From contig JANWJY010000118.1 of NCBI GenBank assembly GCA_025451715.1, forward strand, positions 1 through 8,101: a stretch of DNA of 8,101 bases. The letters are read 5' to 3'. Below, in pieces: positions 1-5,400 of the stretch (within the stretch, counting starts at the first letter, position 1; every line of letters starts with the position of its first letter). Origin of the DNA: Fimbriimonadaceae bacterium. Its GTDB lineage: Bacteria; Armatimonadota; Fimbriimonadia; Fimbriimonadales; Fimbriimonadaceae. A program made the translations under genes and the position numbers. The notes below the pieces were generated by a model that worked only from the letters and a program-made list of their open reading frames with translations, searched no databases and was not told where the DNA came from.

Positions 1-1217
1 AAGTCCACACCGAGGTTCTTGTCGAAAGCGAGAATGCTGCCGTCGTCCGTCAAGACCACGAGAGTATCGCCCTCCACGACCACCGGGCCCGCCGCGGCCA
101 CATACCTGACCTCCATCTCTGTCGGGGTGCCCTGGGTGCCTGCTCCACCACCGCCGATCCCTGCGCCGCCTCCGCCTCGGCCGGTGCCGCCGCCACCACC
201 GCCGGTCGTCACCGTCACCTTCATCCCTTTCACCATCGGAGGAACCGTGAAGTTCCAGATCTTCTGGCCGGAGAACGGGTCGATGAGGTTGAGTGCGCCG
301 TTCGAGGTCGGAATCGCGACCAGGTTGCCGACGAACGTCGGGGCCACCGCAGCCGACGAGCCGAGGTCCACGCCGTTGCGGAACGCCGCCCGCCCACCGC
401 TTGTGTAGGTGTGCATCCGACCGTCTTCGGTCACGCAAACGATGCCCTCAGGACCGACCGCAGCGTTGAACCGCAGCGTCCCAGGAACGATCGTCTCAAA
501 CCGAACGCGTCCTGCGCTCGCCGTAAGCGAGGTCAGGTACACGCCCGAAGTGACGTAGATGTTGTCACCGTAGACCGAGATCCCCGCGAGAGGGCTCACG
601 CTCGTGAACTGCCGTGGTCGCCATGCCGGCTTCTTGGTCGTCACGTCGAGCGCGGTCAAAAGGCCGTCGCTTGTCAGGAAGATGACGCTGTTCTGCCAGC
701 TCGTCATCGAATCATAGATGCCACCAGCGGGCGCGTAAGGCTCGCTCCAGAGCGGCTGCCCGTTCTGCACGCCCAGCGCGATGATCCTGTTGCTCGCAAG
801 GCCGAACACCACGGCAGAACCGACGACGACTGGCCGGCTGAACACGCCATCCGGCGCGTCGTACTGCCAGACCTTCTCGCCGGTCTTCATGTCCACGGCG
901 TAGATCGCCTTGTCGTCGGTCGCTGCGATCATCAGGTTGCCCGAGATGCTCGCGCCCGCAGTGAAGTTTGCACTCAGAGGTTCCCCGGCCGGGAACCGCC
1001 AGACCTGGTTGCCCGACTCACGCTCCAGACAGTACATCCGAGACCCCACCGCCGCGTAAACGCGGTCGCCGATGATCGTCGGGGAGCCCGACGGACGCGC
1101 CGAGATCCGGTCAGCCCATCGCCAAGCCATCGGGGCCGGGCCGTCAAAGTCCGCACAAACCTGGCCGAAGGCCGAGAGCACGGCCAGTCCAACAAACGCT
1201 CGCTTCAAGAAAAACAT
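1..1217 (-). CDS. Exported PQQ/BamB-type beta-propeller repeat protein, 3' end outside window
   Basis: The minus-strand frame is open from ATG at 1217 to the left edge (405 complete codons, no stop), so the C-terminus is missing. Residues 1-22 form a signal peptide: basic MFFLKR, a hydrophobic stretch, then VCA as a likely signal peptidase I site; there is no lipobox. The mature part shows repeated PQQ-type blades, each with a Gly-Asn/Asp turn, beta strands, an A-x-D-x-x-x-G core and a closing VW: about 51-76 (VYAAVGSRMYCLE..GNQVWRF), 95-120 (AIYAVDMKTGEKVWQY), 144-158, 186-200, 308-323 (LNLIDPFSGQKIWNF) and 394-400. Residues 338-361 are an almost pure Gly insertion between two blades. GAGGA at 1228-1232 sits 10 bases before the ATG. 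Such propellers often act as periplasmic or surface scaffolds (BamB is one), but no PQQ dehydrogenase catalytic residues can be assigned. Its specific role is unknown. Confidence 0.85.
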   Translation of the reverse strand, partial: MFFLKRAFVGLAVLSAFGQVCADFDGPAPMAWRWADRISARPSGSPTIIGDRVYAAVGSRMYCLERESGNQVWRFPAGEPLSANFTAGASISGNLMIAATDDKAIYAVDMKTGEKVWQYDAPDGVFSRPVVVGSAVVFGLASNRIIALGVQNGQPLWSEPYAPAGGIYDSMTSWQNSVIFLTSDGLLTALDVTTKKPAWRPRQFTSVSPLAGISVYGDNIYVTSGVYLTSLTASAGRVRFETIVPGTLRFNAAVGPEGIVCVTEDGRMHTYTSGGRAAFRNGVDLGSSAAVAPTFVGNLVAIPTSNGALNLIDPFSGQKIWNFTVPPMVKGMKVTVTTGGGGGGTGRGGGGAGIGGGGAGTQGTPTEMEVRYVAAAGPVVVEGDTLVVLTDDGSILAFDKNLGVD

Positions 1218-1266
1218 AACGAATCTGTCCTCGGGTCGGCCCATCGGGCACGCCGGTACGCTCACG

Positions 1267-1296
1267 AGTATAGCGAGGCACGCGCGCCTTTGTCTA
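1267..1296 (-). promoter_or_regulatory. Sigma-70-type promoter of the beta-propeller gene
   Basis: Read on the minus strand, TAGACA (1296-1291, 5/6 match to TTGACA) and TATACT (1272-1267, 5/6 match to TATAAT) are 18 bases apart. Transcription would start near 1260, leaving a leader of about 40 bases that contains the GAGGA ribosome site. This is the best-matching promoter in the window. Confidence 0.6.
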
Positions 1297-1398
1297 TCCG
1301 ACCTTTGAATCTGACGCCCCAGCACCAATGCAGGTAACGAAAGCCCTGCCGTCCAACCCGTCACCAACCGATTCGTCTGGTAACATCGTCTGCCCTCC

Positions 1399-1475
1399 GG
1401 GCCCGTAGCTCAGTTGGTTAGAGCGCGCCCCTGATAAGGGCGAGGTCACGTGTTCGAATCACGTCGGGCCCACCA
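1399..1475 (+). tRNA. trnI: tRNA-Ile (anticodon GAT), CCA encoded
   Basis: A full cloverleaf is visible. The acceptor stem is GGGCCCG (1399-1405) with CGGGCCC (1465-1471). The D arm uses GCTC/GAGC around AGTTGGTTA. The anticodon stem is CGCCC/GGGCG (1426-1430/1438-1442) with loop CTGATAA, giving anticodon GAT at 1433-1435. The T arm is ACGTG/CACGT around TTCGAAT. The discriminator A at 1472 is followed by an encoded CCA. tRNA-Ile(GAT) commonly sits in the 16S-23S rRNA spacer; here it stands alone between a divergent protein gene and sufS. No strong promoter is seen upstream; TAACAT at 1381-1386 is a weak -10 candidate. Confidence 0.97.
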
Positions 1476-1484
1476 TTCCTCCCA

Positions 1485-1508
1485 AAACTGCCTTCCGCAG
1501 TACAGTTT
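1485..1508 (+). terminator. Possible weak hairpin terminator after tRNA-Ile
   Basis: Ten bases after the tRNA, ACTGC (1487-1491) and GCAGT (1497-1501) form a 5-bp stem with a CTTCC loop. Alternatively AAACTG (1485-1490) pairs with CAGTTT (1503-1508). There is no proper U-tract beyond TTT, so this is a weak terminator candidate that would separate the tRNA transcript from sufS. Confidence 0.25.
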
Positions 1509-1524
1509 CCTGGGTATGGGGGTG

Positions 1525-1548
1525 GATTCCAGCTAAAATGAATCTGGA
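1525..1548 (+). promoter_or_regulatory. Candidate -10 element and overlapping dyad upstream of sufS
   Basis: TAAAAT at 1534-1539 is a 5/6 match to the -10 consensus; no convincing -35 is seen 16-18 bases upstream. Two short overlapping dyads enclose it: GATTC (1525-1529) with GAATC (1540-1544), and TCCAG (1528-1532) with CTGGA (1544-1548). A weak -35 plus a dyad over the -10 fits a regulated promoter, and the Rrf2-family protein encoded downstream in the same operon is the obvious candidate to bind here. This is inference; the dyads are short enough to occur by chance. Confidence 0.35.
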
Positions 1549-1572
1549 CGGGCGTAGAAAACCCGGACACAG

Positions 1573-2805
1573 ATGGAACCAGGAACCCTGGACGTATCTT
1601 CGACCCGAGCCGAGTTTCCGGCGCTCCACCAGAGCGTCTCGGGCGTCCCCCTGACCTACCTCGACAACGCGGCCACGACCCAGAAGCCGCAGTCCGTGAT
1701 CGACTCGGTCGACGAGTTCTACGAGCAGGACAACGCCAACGTCCACCGGGGCGTCCACCAGCTCAGCCAGCGGGCGACCAAGGCCTACGAGGACGCCCGG
1801 GCGGCCCTCGCAAACTGGATCGGCGCGGCCAGCGACGCCGAGGTCGTGTTCACCAAAGGCTGCACGGAGGGCCTCAACCTGGTCGCCGCAAGCTGGGGTG
1901 GCTCCAACCTCCAGGGCAACGACACCGTGCTCGTCTCCACGATGGAGCACCACTCCAACATCGTCCCCTGGCAGATGACCGCCGAGAGGACCGGCGCGAA
2001 GGTCGAGCCCATCCCGATCACCGACGCCGTCGAGCTCGACCTCGAATGGCTCGCAGCGCGCCTAGCAAAGGGCGGTGTCAAGGCGGTCGCGGTCAAGTCG
2101 GTGTGCAACGTCAGCGGCACCGTCAACCCCATCAAAGAGGTCGCAAGGCTCGCGCACGAGCACGGCGCGCTCATCGTGGTCGACGCCGCACAAGGGCTCG
2201 CCCACCAAAAGGTCAGCGTCCAAGACTGGGACGCGGACTTCGTCGCGTTCACCGCGCACAAGGCGTACGGCCCGATGGGGATCGGCGCGCTCTACGGGAG
2301 AAAAGCGCTCCTCGAAAACATGCCCCCATACCAGACCGGCGGCGGGATGGTCCGAGGCGTCACGTTCGAGAAGACCAACTTCGCCGAGCCCCCCGAGCGG
2401 TTCGAGGCCGGCACCCCCAACGTCGCGGGAGCGATCGGATTCGCGACTGCAATTGACTTCCTCGAAAGGGTCGGCGTCGAGGCGATGGCACGACACGAAA
2501 ACTGCCTCGCAAAGCTCGCAGAGGAGCGCCTGAGCGAGATCCCCGGGCTCAAGATCCACGGCAAAGCCAAGCACAAGGCAGGCATCGTCTCCTTCACCAT
2601 GACCGAGGCGCACCCGCACGACGTCGGCACCGTGCTCGACCAGTACGGGGTCGCGGTCCGCACCGGCCACCACTGCTGCATGCCACTGATGGCCCGTCTT
2701 GGAGTCCCGGCCACCACCCGCGCCTCGTTCGCGTGCTACAACAACACGACCGACGTCGAAAACCTCTTCAACGCGGTGATCAAAGTCAAGGAGCTGTTCG
2801 GATGA
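1573..2805 (+). CDS. sufS: Cysteine desulfurase SufS (class II, PLP-dependent)
   Basis: SufS removes sulfur from L-cysteine as an enzyme persulfide, releasing alanine, and feeds it to Fe-S cluster assembly in the cytoplasm. The 410-residue length is normal. Visible family features are YLDNAATTQKP near 29-39, NVHRGVHQLS near 56-65, EHHSNIVPW with H127 (equivalent of E. coli H123), VDAAQ near 203-207, the PLP Schiff-base lysine K230 in TAHKAYGPMGIGALYG, the RTGHHC motif with the persulfide cysteine C368, and R383 for substrate carboxylate binding. All are offset by four from E. coli numbering. A second cysteine, C369, directly follows the catalytic one where E. coli SufS has alanine. An in-frame TAG at 1555-1557 makes ATG 1573 the only reasonable start; its ribosome site is weak (GGA at 1565-1567). 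The stop overlaps the sufU start, so the two are translationally coupled. Confidence 0.97.
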   Translation: MEPGTLDVSSTRAEFPALHQSVSGVPLTYLDNAATTQKPQSVIDSVDEFYEQDNANVHRGVHQLSQRATKAYEDARAALANWIGAASDAEVVFTKGCTEGLNLVAASWGGSNLQGNDTVLVSTMEHHSNIVPWQMTAERTGAKVEPIPITDAVELDLEWLAARLAKGGVKAVAVKSVCNVSGTVNPIKEVARLAHEHGALIVVDAAQGLAHQKVSVQDWDADFVAFTAHKAYGPMGIGALYGRKALLENMPPYQTGGGMVRGVTFEKTNFAEPPERFEAGTPNVAGAIGFATAIDFLERVGVEAMARHENCLAKLAEERLSEIPGLKIHGKAKHKAGIVSFTMTEAHPHDVGTVLDQYGVAVRTGHHCCMPLMARLGVPATTRASFACYNNTTDVENLFNAVIKVKELFG

Positions 2806-3236
2806 GCCTGCAAGACCTTTACCAAGAGATCATCCTGGACCATGGCAAGAGCCCGCGCAACTTCGGCGAGCTCGACCCCTACACCCACGAGGCCGAGGGC
2901 TTCAACCCGCTCTGCGGGGACCAGGTCCGGCTCATGGTCCGCATAGCCGACGGCAAAATCGAGGACCTCAAGTTCTCCGGCCACGGATGCGCGATCAGCA
3001 CCGCAAGCGCGTCGATGATGACCCAGCTCCTCAAGGGCAAGAGCGTCGAGGACGCGCTCAAGCTCGTCGACAAGTTCCGTAAGGCGATGACCGAGGATGG
3101 CGACCACGGCGACATGGGCGAGCTCGGTTGCCTCAGTGGAGTCAGGGAGTTCCCCAACCGCGTCAAGTGCGCGACGCTCGCGTGGCACGCGCTCAAGAGC
3201 GCCGTCACGACGGGCGGCAAGGTCACAACGGAGTAA
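2802..3236 (+). CDS. sufU: SufU sulfur acceptor / Fe-S assembly protein
   Basis: SufU is a small zinc-binding IscU-like protein that, in Bacillus, takes persulfide sulfur from SufS. ATG at 2802 overlaps the sufS stop (ATGA), with AAGGAG at 2788-2793 eight bases upstream, giving 144 residues; a longer in-frame extension inside sufS is not credible. Ligand residues match the family: C38 and D40 in NPLCGDQV, C63 in GHGCAISTASASMM, and C123 in FPNRVKCATLAW. The roughly 20-residue insertion between the second and last ligand cysteines (about 80-110) distinguishes SufU from IscU. C110, in GELGCLSGV, is an extra cysteine where Bacillus SufU, as I recall it, has none. The next gene starts five bases after the stop. 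Confidence 0.95.
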   Translation: MSLQDLYQEIILDHGKSPRNFGELDPYTHEAEGFNPLCGDQVRLMVRIADGKIEDLKFSGHGCAISTASASMMTQLLKGKSVEDALKLVDKFRKAMTEDGDHGDMGELGCLSGVREFPNRVKCATLAWHALKSAVTTGGKVTTE

Positions 3237-3241
3237 CGAGA

Positions 3242-3601
3242 ATGCCAGAAAGGATCGACAGCATAGACACCTCAAAGAAGCTAAACACGATCGAGCGCAG
3301 CATCCTCGAGAGCGAGGTGATCGAGGGCATCCGCCAGGTGTACGACCCGGAGATCCCGGTCAACGTGTACGACCTCGGGCTCATCTACGGGCTCGAGGTG
3401 GACGAGGACGCGAACGTCTCGATCAAGATGACGCTCACCTCGCCGGCCTGCCCCGTGGCCGAGTCGCTCCCGCTGGAGGTCAAGGACCGGGCCGAACAGG
3501 TGTCGGGGGTGAAGAGCGTGGACCTGGAGCTGGTGTGGGACCCGCCGTTCTCGATCGACCGCATCCCGGAGCACATCCGGCTTGATTTGGGGCTGTTATG
3601 A
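3242..3601 (+). CDS. sufT: SufT / DUF59 (MIP18-family) Fe-S maturation factor
   Basis: The product is 119 residues from ATG 3242, preceded by GGAG at 3230-3233 with eight bases of spacing; the frame is open further upstream inside sufU but that extension has no family similarity. MIP18/DUF59 signatures are present: YDPEIPVNVYDLGLIYG (34-50), a TLTSPACP loop with C70 (65-72), and VWDPPFSIDRI (98-108). SufT-type proteins assist maturation of Fe-S proteins, and small DUF59 proteins are a usual member of sufS-sufU type operons. The first 20 residues (MPERIDSIDTSKK...) are a poorly conserved leader. The TGA stop overlaps an ATG at 3598 that opens only a repeat-derived frame. Confidence 0.9.
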   Translation: MPERIDSIDTSKKLNTIERSILESEVIEGIRQVYDPEIPVNVYDLGLIYGLEVDEDANVSIKMTLTSPACPVAESLPLEVKDRAEQVSGVKSVDLELVWDPPFSIDRIPEHIRLDLGLL

Positions 3602-3608
3602 GCGCAAA

Positions 3609-3637
3609 GGAGCAAGGAGCAAGGAGCAATGGAGCAA
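3609..3637 (+). repeat. Heptamer tandem repeat GGAGCAA x4
   Basis: GGAGCAA occurs at 3609-3615, 3616-3622 and 3623-3629 in perfect tandem, then again at 3631-3637 after a single inserted T. It starts eight bases after the sufT stop. Each unit contains a Shine-Dalgarno-like GGAG, but none is close enough to the Rrf2 gene start to serve it. A slipped-strand (replication slippage) array is the simplest explanation. Confidence 0.85.
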
Positions 3638-3643
3638 AGCCGT

Positions 3644-3676
3644 CCCCTCTCCCTTGGGAGAGGGCTAGGGAGAGGG
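3644..3676. repeat. Palindromic intergenic element, CCCTCTCCC / GGGAGAGGG type
   Basis: CCCTCTCCC (3645-3653) is followed after TT by its exact complement GGGAGAGGG (3656-3664), then CTA and a second GGGAGAGGG (3668-3676). The left arm can pair with either right arm, giving two mutually exclusive hairpins. I recognise this as a sequence type that recurs between genes in many unrelated bacterial genomes; its spurious translations (PSPLPWERARERV-like) are common in databases. It has no T-run, so it is not a standard terminator, but it could stall or protect the transcript between sufT and the regulator gene. Confidence 0.7.
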
Positions 3677-3714
3677 TGCGATCCCAAAAGACGTATAAAC
3701 TGTAAGGAGCCTCG

Positions 3715-4188
3715 ATGAAATTCAGCGCACAGGAAGAGTTCGGCCTCAGGTGCATGATCGCCATGGCGCGAGAGGGCGACGGCGGGTTCCTGACGATCCC
3801 GATGATCGCCAAGTCCGAGGGGCTCACCCAGTCCCACGTGGCTAAGCTGCTCGCGGTCCTGCGCAAGGCGGGGTTCGTGAACAGCCACCGCGGCCAGCTC
3901 GGCGGGTACACGCTGAGCCGAGCGCCCAGCGAAATGAAGGTCGGGGACATGCTCAACGCGCTCGGCGGACGCCTCACCCACGACCGCTTCTGCGTGCGCT
4001 TCACCGGCCAGACCGACGAGTGCGTCCACACCGACGACTGCACTTTGTTGCCGCTGTGGGTGCGCATCCAGGAGTCCGTCGACGCGGCATTGAAGGACGT
4101 GACGCTCGCGGACCTCACCGACCCCAAGGCCGGGATCAACGTCCGGCTGTACGACGATCCGCGGATGCGGATGCCGGCGGGGTTTTAG
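3715..4188 (+). CDS. Rrf2-family transcriptional regulator, probable Fe-S sensor (IscR/SufR-like)
   Basis: The 157-residue protein begins MKFSAQEEFGLRCMIAMA, the usual Rrf2 first helix. A winged helix-turn-helix spans about 27-70, with recognition helix SHVAKLLAVLRKAGFV and the diagnostic wing GQLGGYTLSRAP (60-71). Three cysteines, C93, C103 and C109 (C-X9-C-X5-C), lie where IscR has its [2Fe-2S] ligands C-X5-C-X5-C; C13 in the first helix is separate. The protein most likely binds a cluster and represses or activates the suf operon according to Fe-S status. AAGGAG (3704-3709) lies five bases before the ATG. The 113-base gap after sufT suggests partly separate expression. Its position inside a suf operon supports the Fe-S assignment over NO or cysteine sensing (NsrR, CymR), but the exact ligand is unproven. 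Confidence 0.92.
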   Translation: MKFSAQEEFGLRCMIAMAREGDGGFLTIPMIAKSEGLTQSHVAKLLAVLRKAGFVNSHRGQLGGYTLSRAPSEMKVGDMLNALGGRLTHDRFCVRFTGQTDECVHTDDCTLLPLWVRIQESVDAALKDVTLADLTDPKAGINVRLYDDPRMRMPAGF

Positions 4189-4191
4189 GCC

Positions 4192-4533
4192 TTGTCGTTT
4201 CCCGTTTCGTTTACTCCCGAGGCGCTTGAGAGGCTCAAGGCGCAGTTCTCTCGCAAGGGCCCCGCTGGTGGGTTTGTGCGCATCGGCGTGAAGGGCGGCG
4301 GGTGCAGCGGGCTTGAGTACGTTCTGAAGTTCGACACCTCGCCGACGCCGTTCGACGTCGAGCAGGACTTCGACGGCCTGCGCGTGGTGTGCGACACGAA
4401 GTCCTCTAAGTTTCTGATGGGCTCGACGATCGTCTGGACCGGCAACCTCGCCAACGGGTTCCAGTTCGACAACCCCAACGCCGACCGCCAATGCGGGTGT
4501 GGGACGAGCTTCACTCCGAAGAAGGCGGGGTAG
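4192..4533 (+). CDS. sufA: A-type Fe-S carrier (SufA/IscA/ErpA, HesB family)
   Basis: A 113-residue protein starts at TTG 4192, three bases after the regulator's stop. TTG is the only start that gives the normal family N-terminus (MSFPVSFTPEALERLKAQF); the ribosome site is a poor GGCGGGG stretch, so translational coupling to the regulator gene is likely. The three cluster cysteines are present: C38 in KGGGCSGLEYVLKF, and C101 and C103 in the C-terminal CGCGTSF motif, with 62 residues between C38 and C101. IGSTIVW-type core strands appear as FLMGSTIVW (74-82), and GFQFDNPNA is family-typical. The protein accepts clusters and transfers them to apo-targets. SufA, IscA and ErpA cannot be separated by sequence here; the symbol follows the operon context. 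Confidence 0.92.
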   Translation: MSFPVSFTPEALERLKAQFSRKGPAGGFVRIGVKGGGCSGLEYVLKFDTSPTPFDVEQDFDGLRVVCDTKSSKFLMGSTIVWTGNLANGFQFDNPNADRQCGCGTSFTPKKAG

Positions 4534-4535
4534 GG

Positions 4536-4551
4536 GGACGATCACTCGTCC
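4536..4551 (+). terminator. Short hairpin directly after sufA
   Basis: GGACGA (4536-4541) and TCGTCC (4546-4551) form a perfect 6-bp stem with a TCAC loop, two bases after the stop codon. There is no U-tract, so it would be at best a weak or factor-assisted terminator at the 3' end of the suf operon. It also marks the change from high-GC3 genes to the more A/T-tolerant genes downstream. Confidence 0.35.
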
Positions 4552-4596
4552 GCAGCGGTACCATTCCGACCAGCGAAATCCTTCAGGAAACTGAGA

Positions 4597-5145
4597 ATGG
4601 CGGCAAGACACCACGATCAAGACCCAGATAGGGACCAACTCCGGCAGTCCGTCGGCGACAGTTTCAACATCTATCAAGCCAGCGTTGCGATGTGCTCTAT
4701 CTTCATGGGGTTCGTGTTTGCAGCTCTGCTACTGCTGCTAAGCAAAGAGAAGCCGCTCACGGGTGGCGAACAGGGTGCCGTCTGGGCATTGGTGGTGGCG
4801 CTCTCTTGCCTCCTTTTCGGGTTGCTTGGTTTCGCCCTCACGGCGATTCAAGTCGTGCGGTACTGGGGGCTTTTCTTCCCCGAGAGCAGGGCTCGCAGAT
4901 GTGCCGCGGTCCTGTTTCAACTAGGAATCATTGCGATGCTCGTCTCCATCGCGCTGATGCTGTACTCCAAATCTATGCCGCTGTTGAGCGGCTTTGTCTT
5001 TTTCGAGGCCGGCATTGTATTCGTGTTGGTCTTCGCCATCGGGCAACATCATCGAGGAAAGGGCGTAAGGCAAGTGGATAGCCAACAGGCCGAGCCTGCA
5101 CCCCCTGACTCTGACAATGCTCCGCCTTCGACCGATCGAGCGTAA
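4597..5145 (+). CDS. Uncharacterised four-helix integral membrane protein
   Basis: I do not recognise a named family. The 182-residue protein has a charged, His/Asp-rich cytoplasmic-looking N-terminus (MAARHHDQDPDRDQ), then four hydrophobic helices at about 29-49, 60-86, 101-123 and 127-149, and a hydrophilic Pro/Asp-rich tail (150-182). The loop VVRYWGLFFPESRARR after helix 2 is strongly basic and probably cytoplasmic. No enzymatic motif is visible. ATG 4597 is preceded by AGGA (4585-4588) at eight bases. Codon use is more A/T-tolerant than in the suf genes and resembles the downstream ParB-like gene. It could be an ordinary inner-membrane protein or a membrane partner of the downstream modification genes, but a 255-base gap separates them and nothing in the sequence proves a link. 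Confidence 0.75.
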   Translation: MAARHHDQDPDRDQLRQSVGDSFNIYQASVAMCSIFMGFVFAALLLLLSKEKPLTGGEQGAVWALVVALSCLLFGLLGFALTAIQVVRYWGLFFPESRARRCAAVLFQLGIIAMLVSIALMLYSKSMPLLSGFVFFEAGIVFVLVFAIGQHHRGKGVRQVDSQQAEPAPPDSDNAPPSTDRA

Positions 5146-5184
5146 GCAGCTGCCCACGGCATGGGCTAAGTGAGTGCTGAGGGA

Positions 5185-5279
5185 CCGGGGTGACCCGCAA
5201 CCTGAGCCTGGCGGCGAAGCCGGTCACCCCGGCCACCCGGCGCGACTTAAGTATTTACGCCGATAGCTGAAGCGCCGGG
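5185..5279. repeat. Two consecutive long inverted repeats in the 5146-5400 intergenic gap
   Basis: CCGGGGTGACC (5185-5195) pairs perfectly with GGTCACCCCGG (5222-5232), an 11-bp stem with a 26-base loop. Only three bases later CCCGGCGC (5236-5243) pairs with GCGCCGGG (5272-5279), an 8-bp stem with a 28-base A/T-richer loop that holds CTTAAG. The rest of the 255-base gap shows only an 8-base direct repeat, CTGCAGCC, at 5330-5337 and 5350-5357 (20-base period). The hairpins could end transcription of the membrane protein gene, form a structured leader, or be a binding site for the ParB-like protein. No typical promoter is evident. Confidence 0.6.
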
Positions 5280-5386
5280 CGCCAGGTCGGCAGAGTTCGC
5301 ACTCCACGCACCAGCCCCAGCCTGCCGCGCTGCAGCCTCTGTTCCGGTTCTGCAGCCGTTTCCCCAGGTAGTATCTGCTGCCCGAC

Positions 5387-5392
5387 GGAGGG
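5387..5392 (+). promoter_or_regulatory. Ribosome binding site fixing the GTG start of the ParB-like gene
   Basis: GGAGGG lies eight bases before GTG 5401. This strong site, with no comparable signal at later in-frame ATG codons, decides the GTG start and keeps the whole ParB-type N-terminal domain. Confidence 0.7.
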
Positions 5393-5400
5393 TCAACCTG

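Noticed and set aside
19..408. Plus-strand frame with a poly-proline stretch
   Set aside because: The proline run is the complement of the Gly-rich loop of the propeller gene on the minus strand.
411..1337. Plus-strand open frame of 308 codons
   Set aside because: It lies antisense to the exported propeller gene, is Arg/His/Asp-rich with no domain logic, and its frame is a by-product of the high-GC3 gene on the other strand.
1399..1475. tRNA-Ile as the attachment site of the downstream accessory block
   Set aside because: The block begins about 3 kb away behind intact suf genes, and no second copy of the tRNA 3' end is seen in the window.
2062..2673. Long minus-strand frame inside sufS
   Set aside because: Antisense shadow of the sufS coding sequence with no recognisable motif.
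3609..3637. Heptamer repeats considered as a CRISPR-like array
   Set aside because: The units are 7 bases with no spacers; a simple slippage repeat.
3598..3705. 35-codon ORF starting at the sufT stop (ATGA overlap)
   Set aside because: It is composed of the heptamer repeat and the palindromic element; its peptide is a known type of spurious translation, so it is not annotated as a gene.
3691..3714. TATAAA at 3694-3699 as a promoter for the regulator gene
   Set aside because: No -35 lies at a usable distance (the palindrome occupies it), and the start would fall on the ribosome site, leaving almost no leader.
3385..4677. Minus-strand open frame of 430 codons across sufT, the regulator and sufA
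   Set aside because: Antisense to three clearly conserved genes, with low-complexity Val/Arg/Glu composition; a GC-skew artefact.
5146..5400. Integron attC site or retron RNA in the structured gap
   Set aside because: No GTTRRRY/RYYYAAC core pair is visible for attC, and no reverse transcriptase gene is present for a retron.
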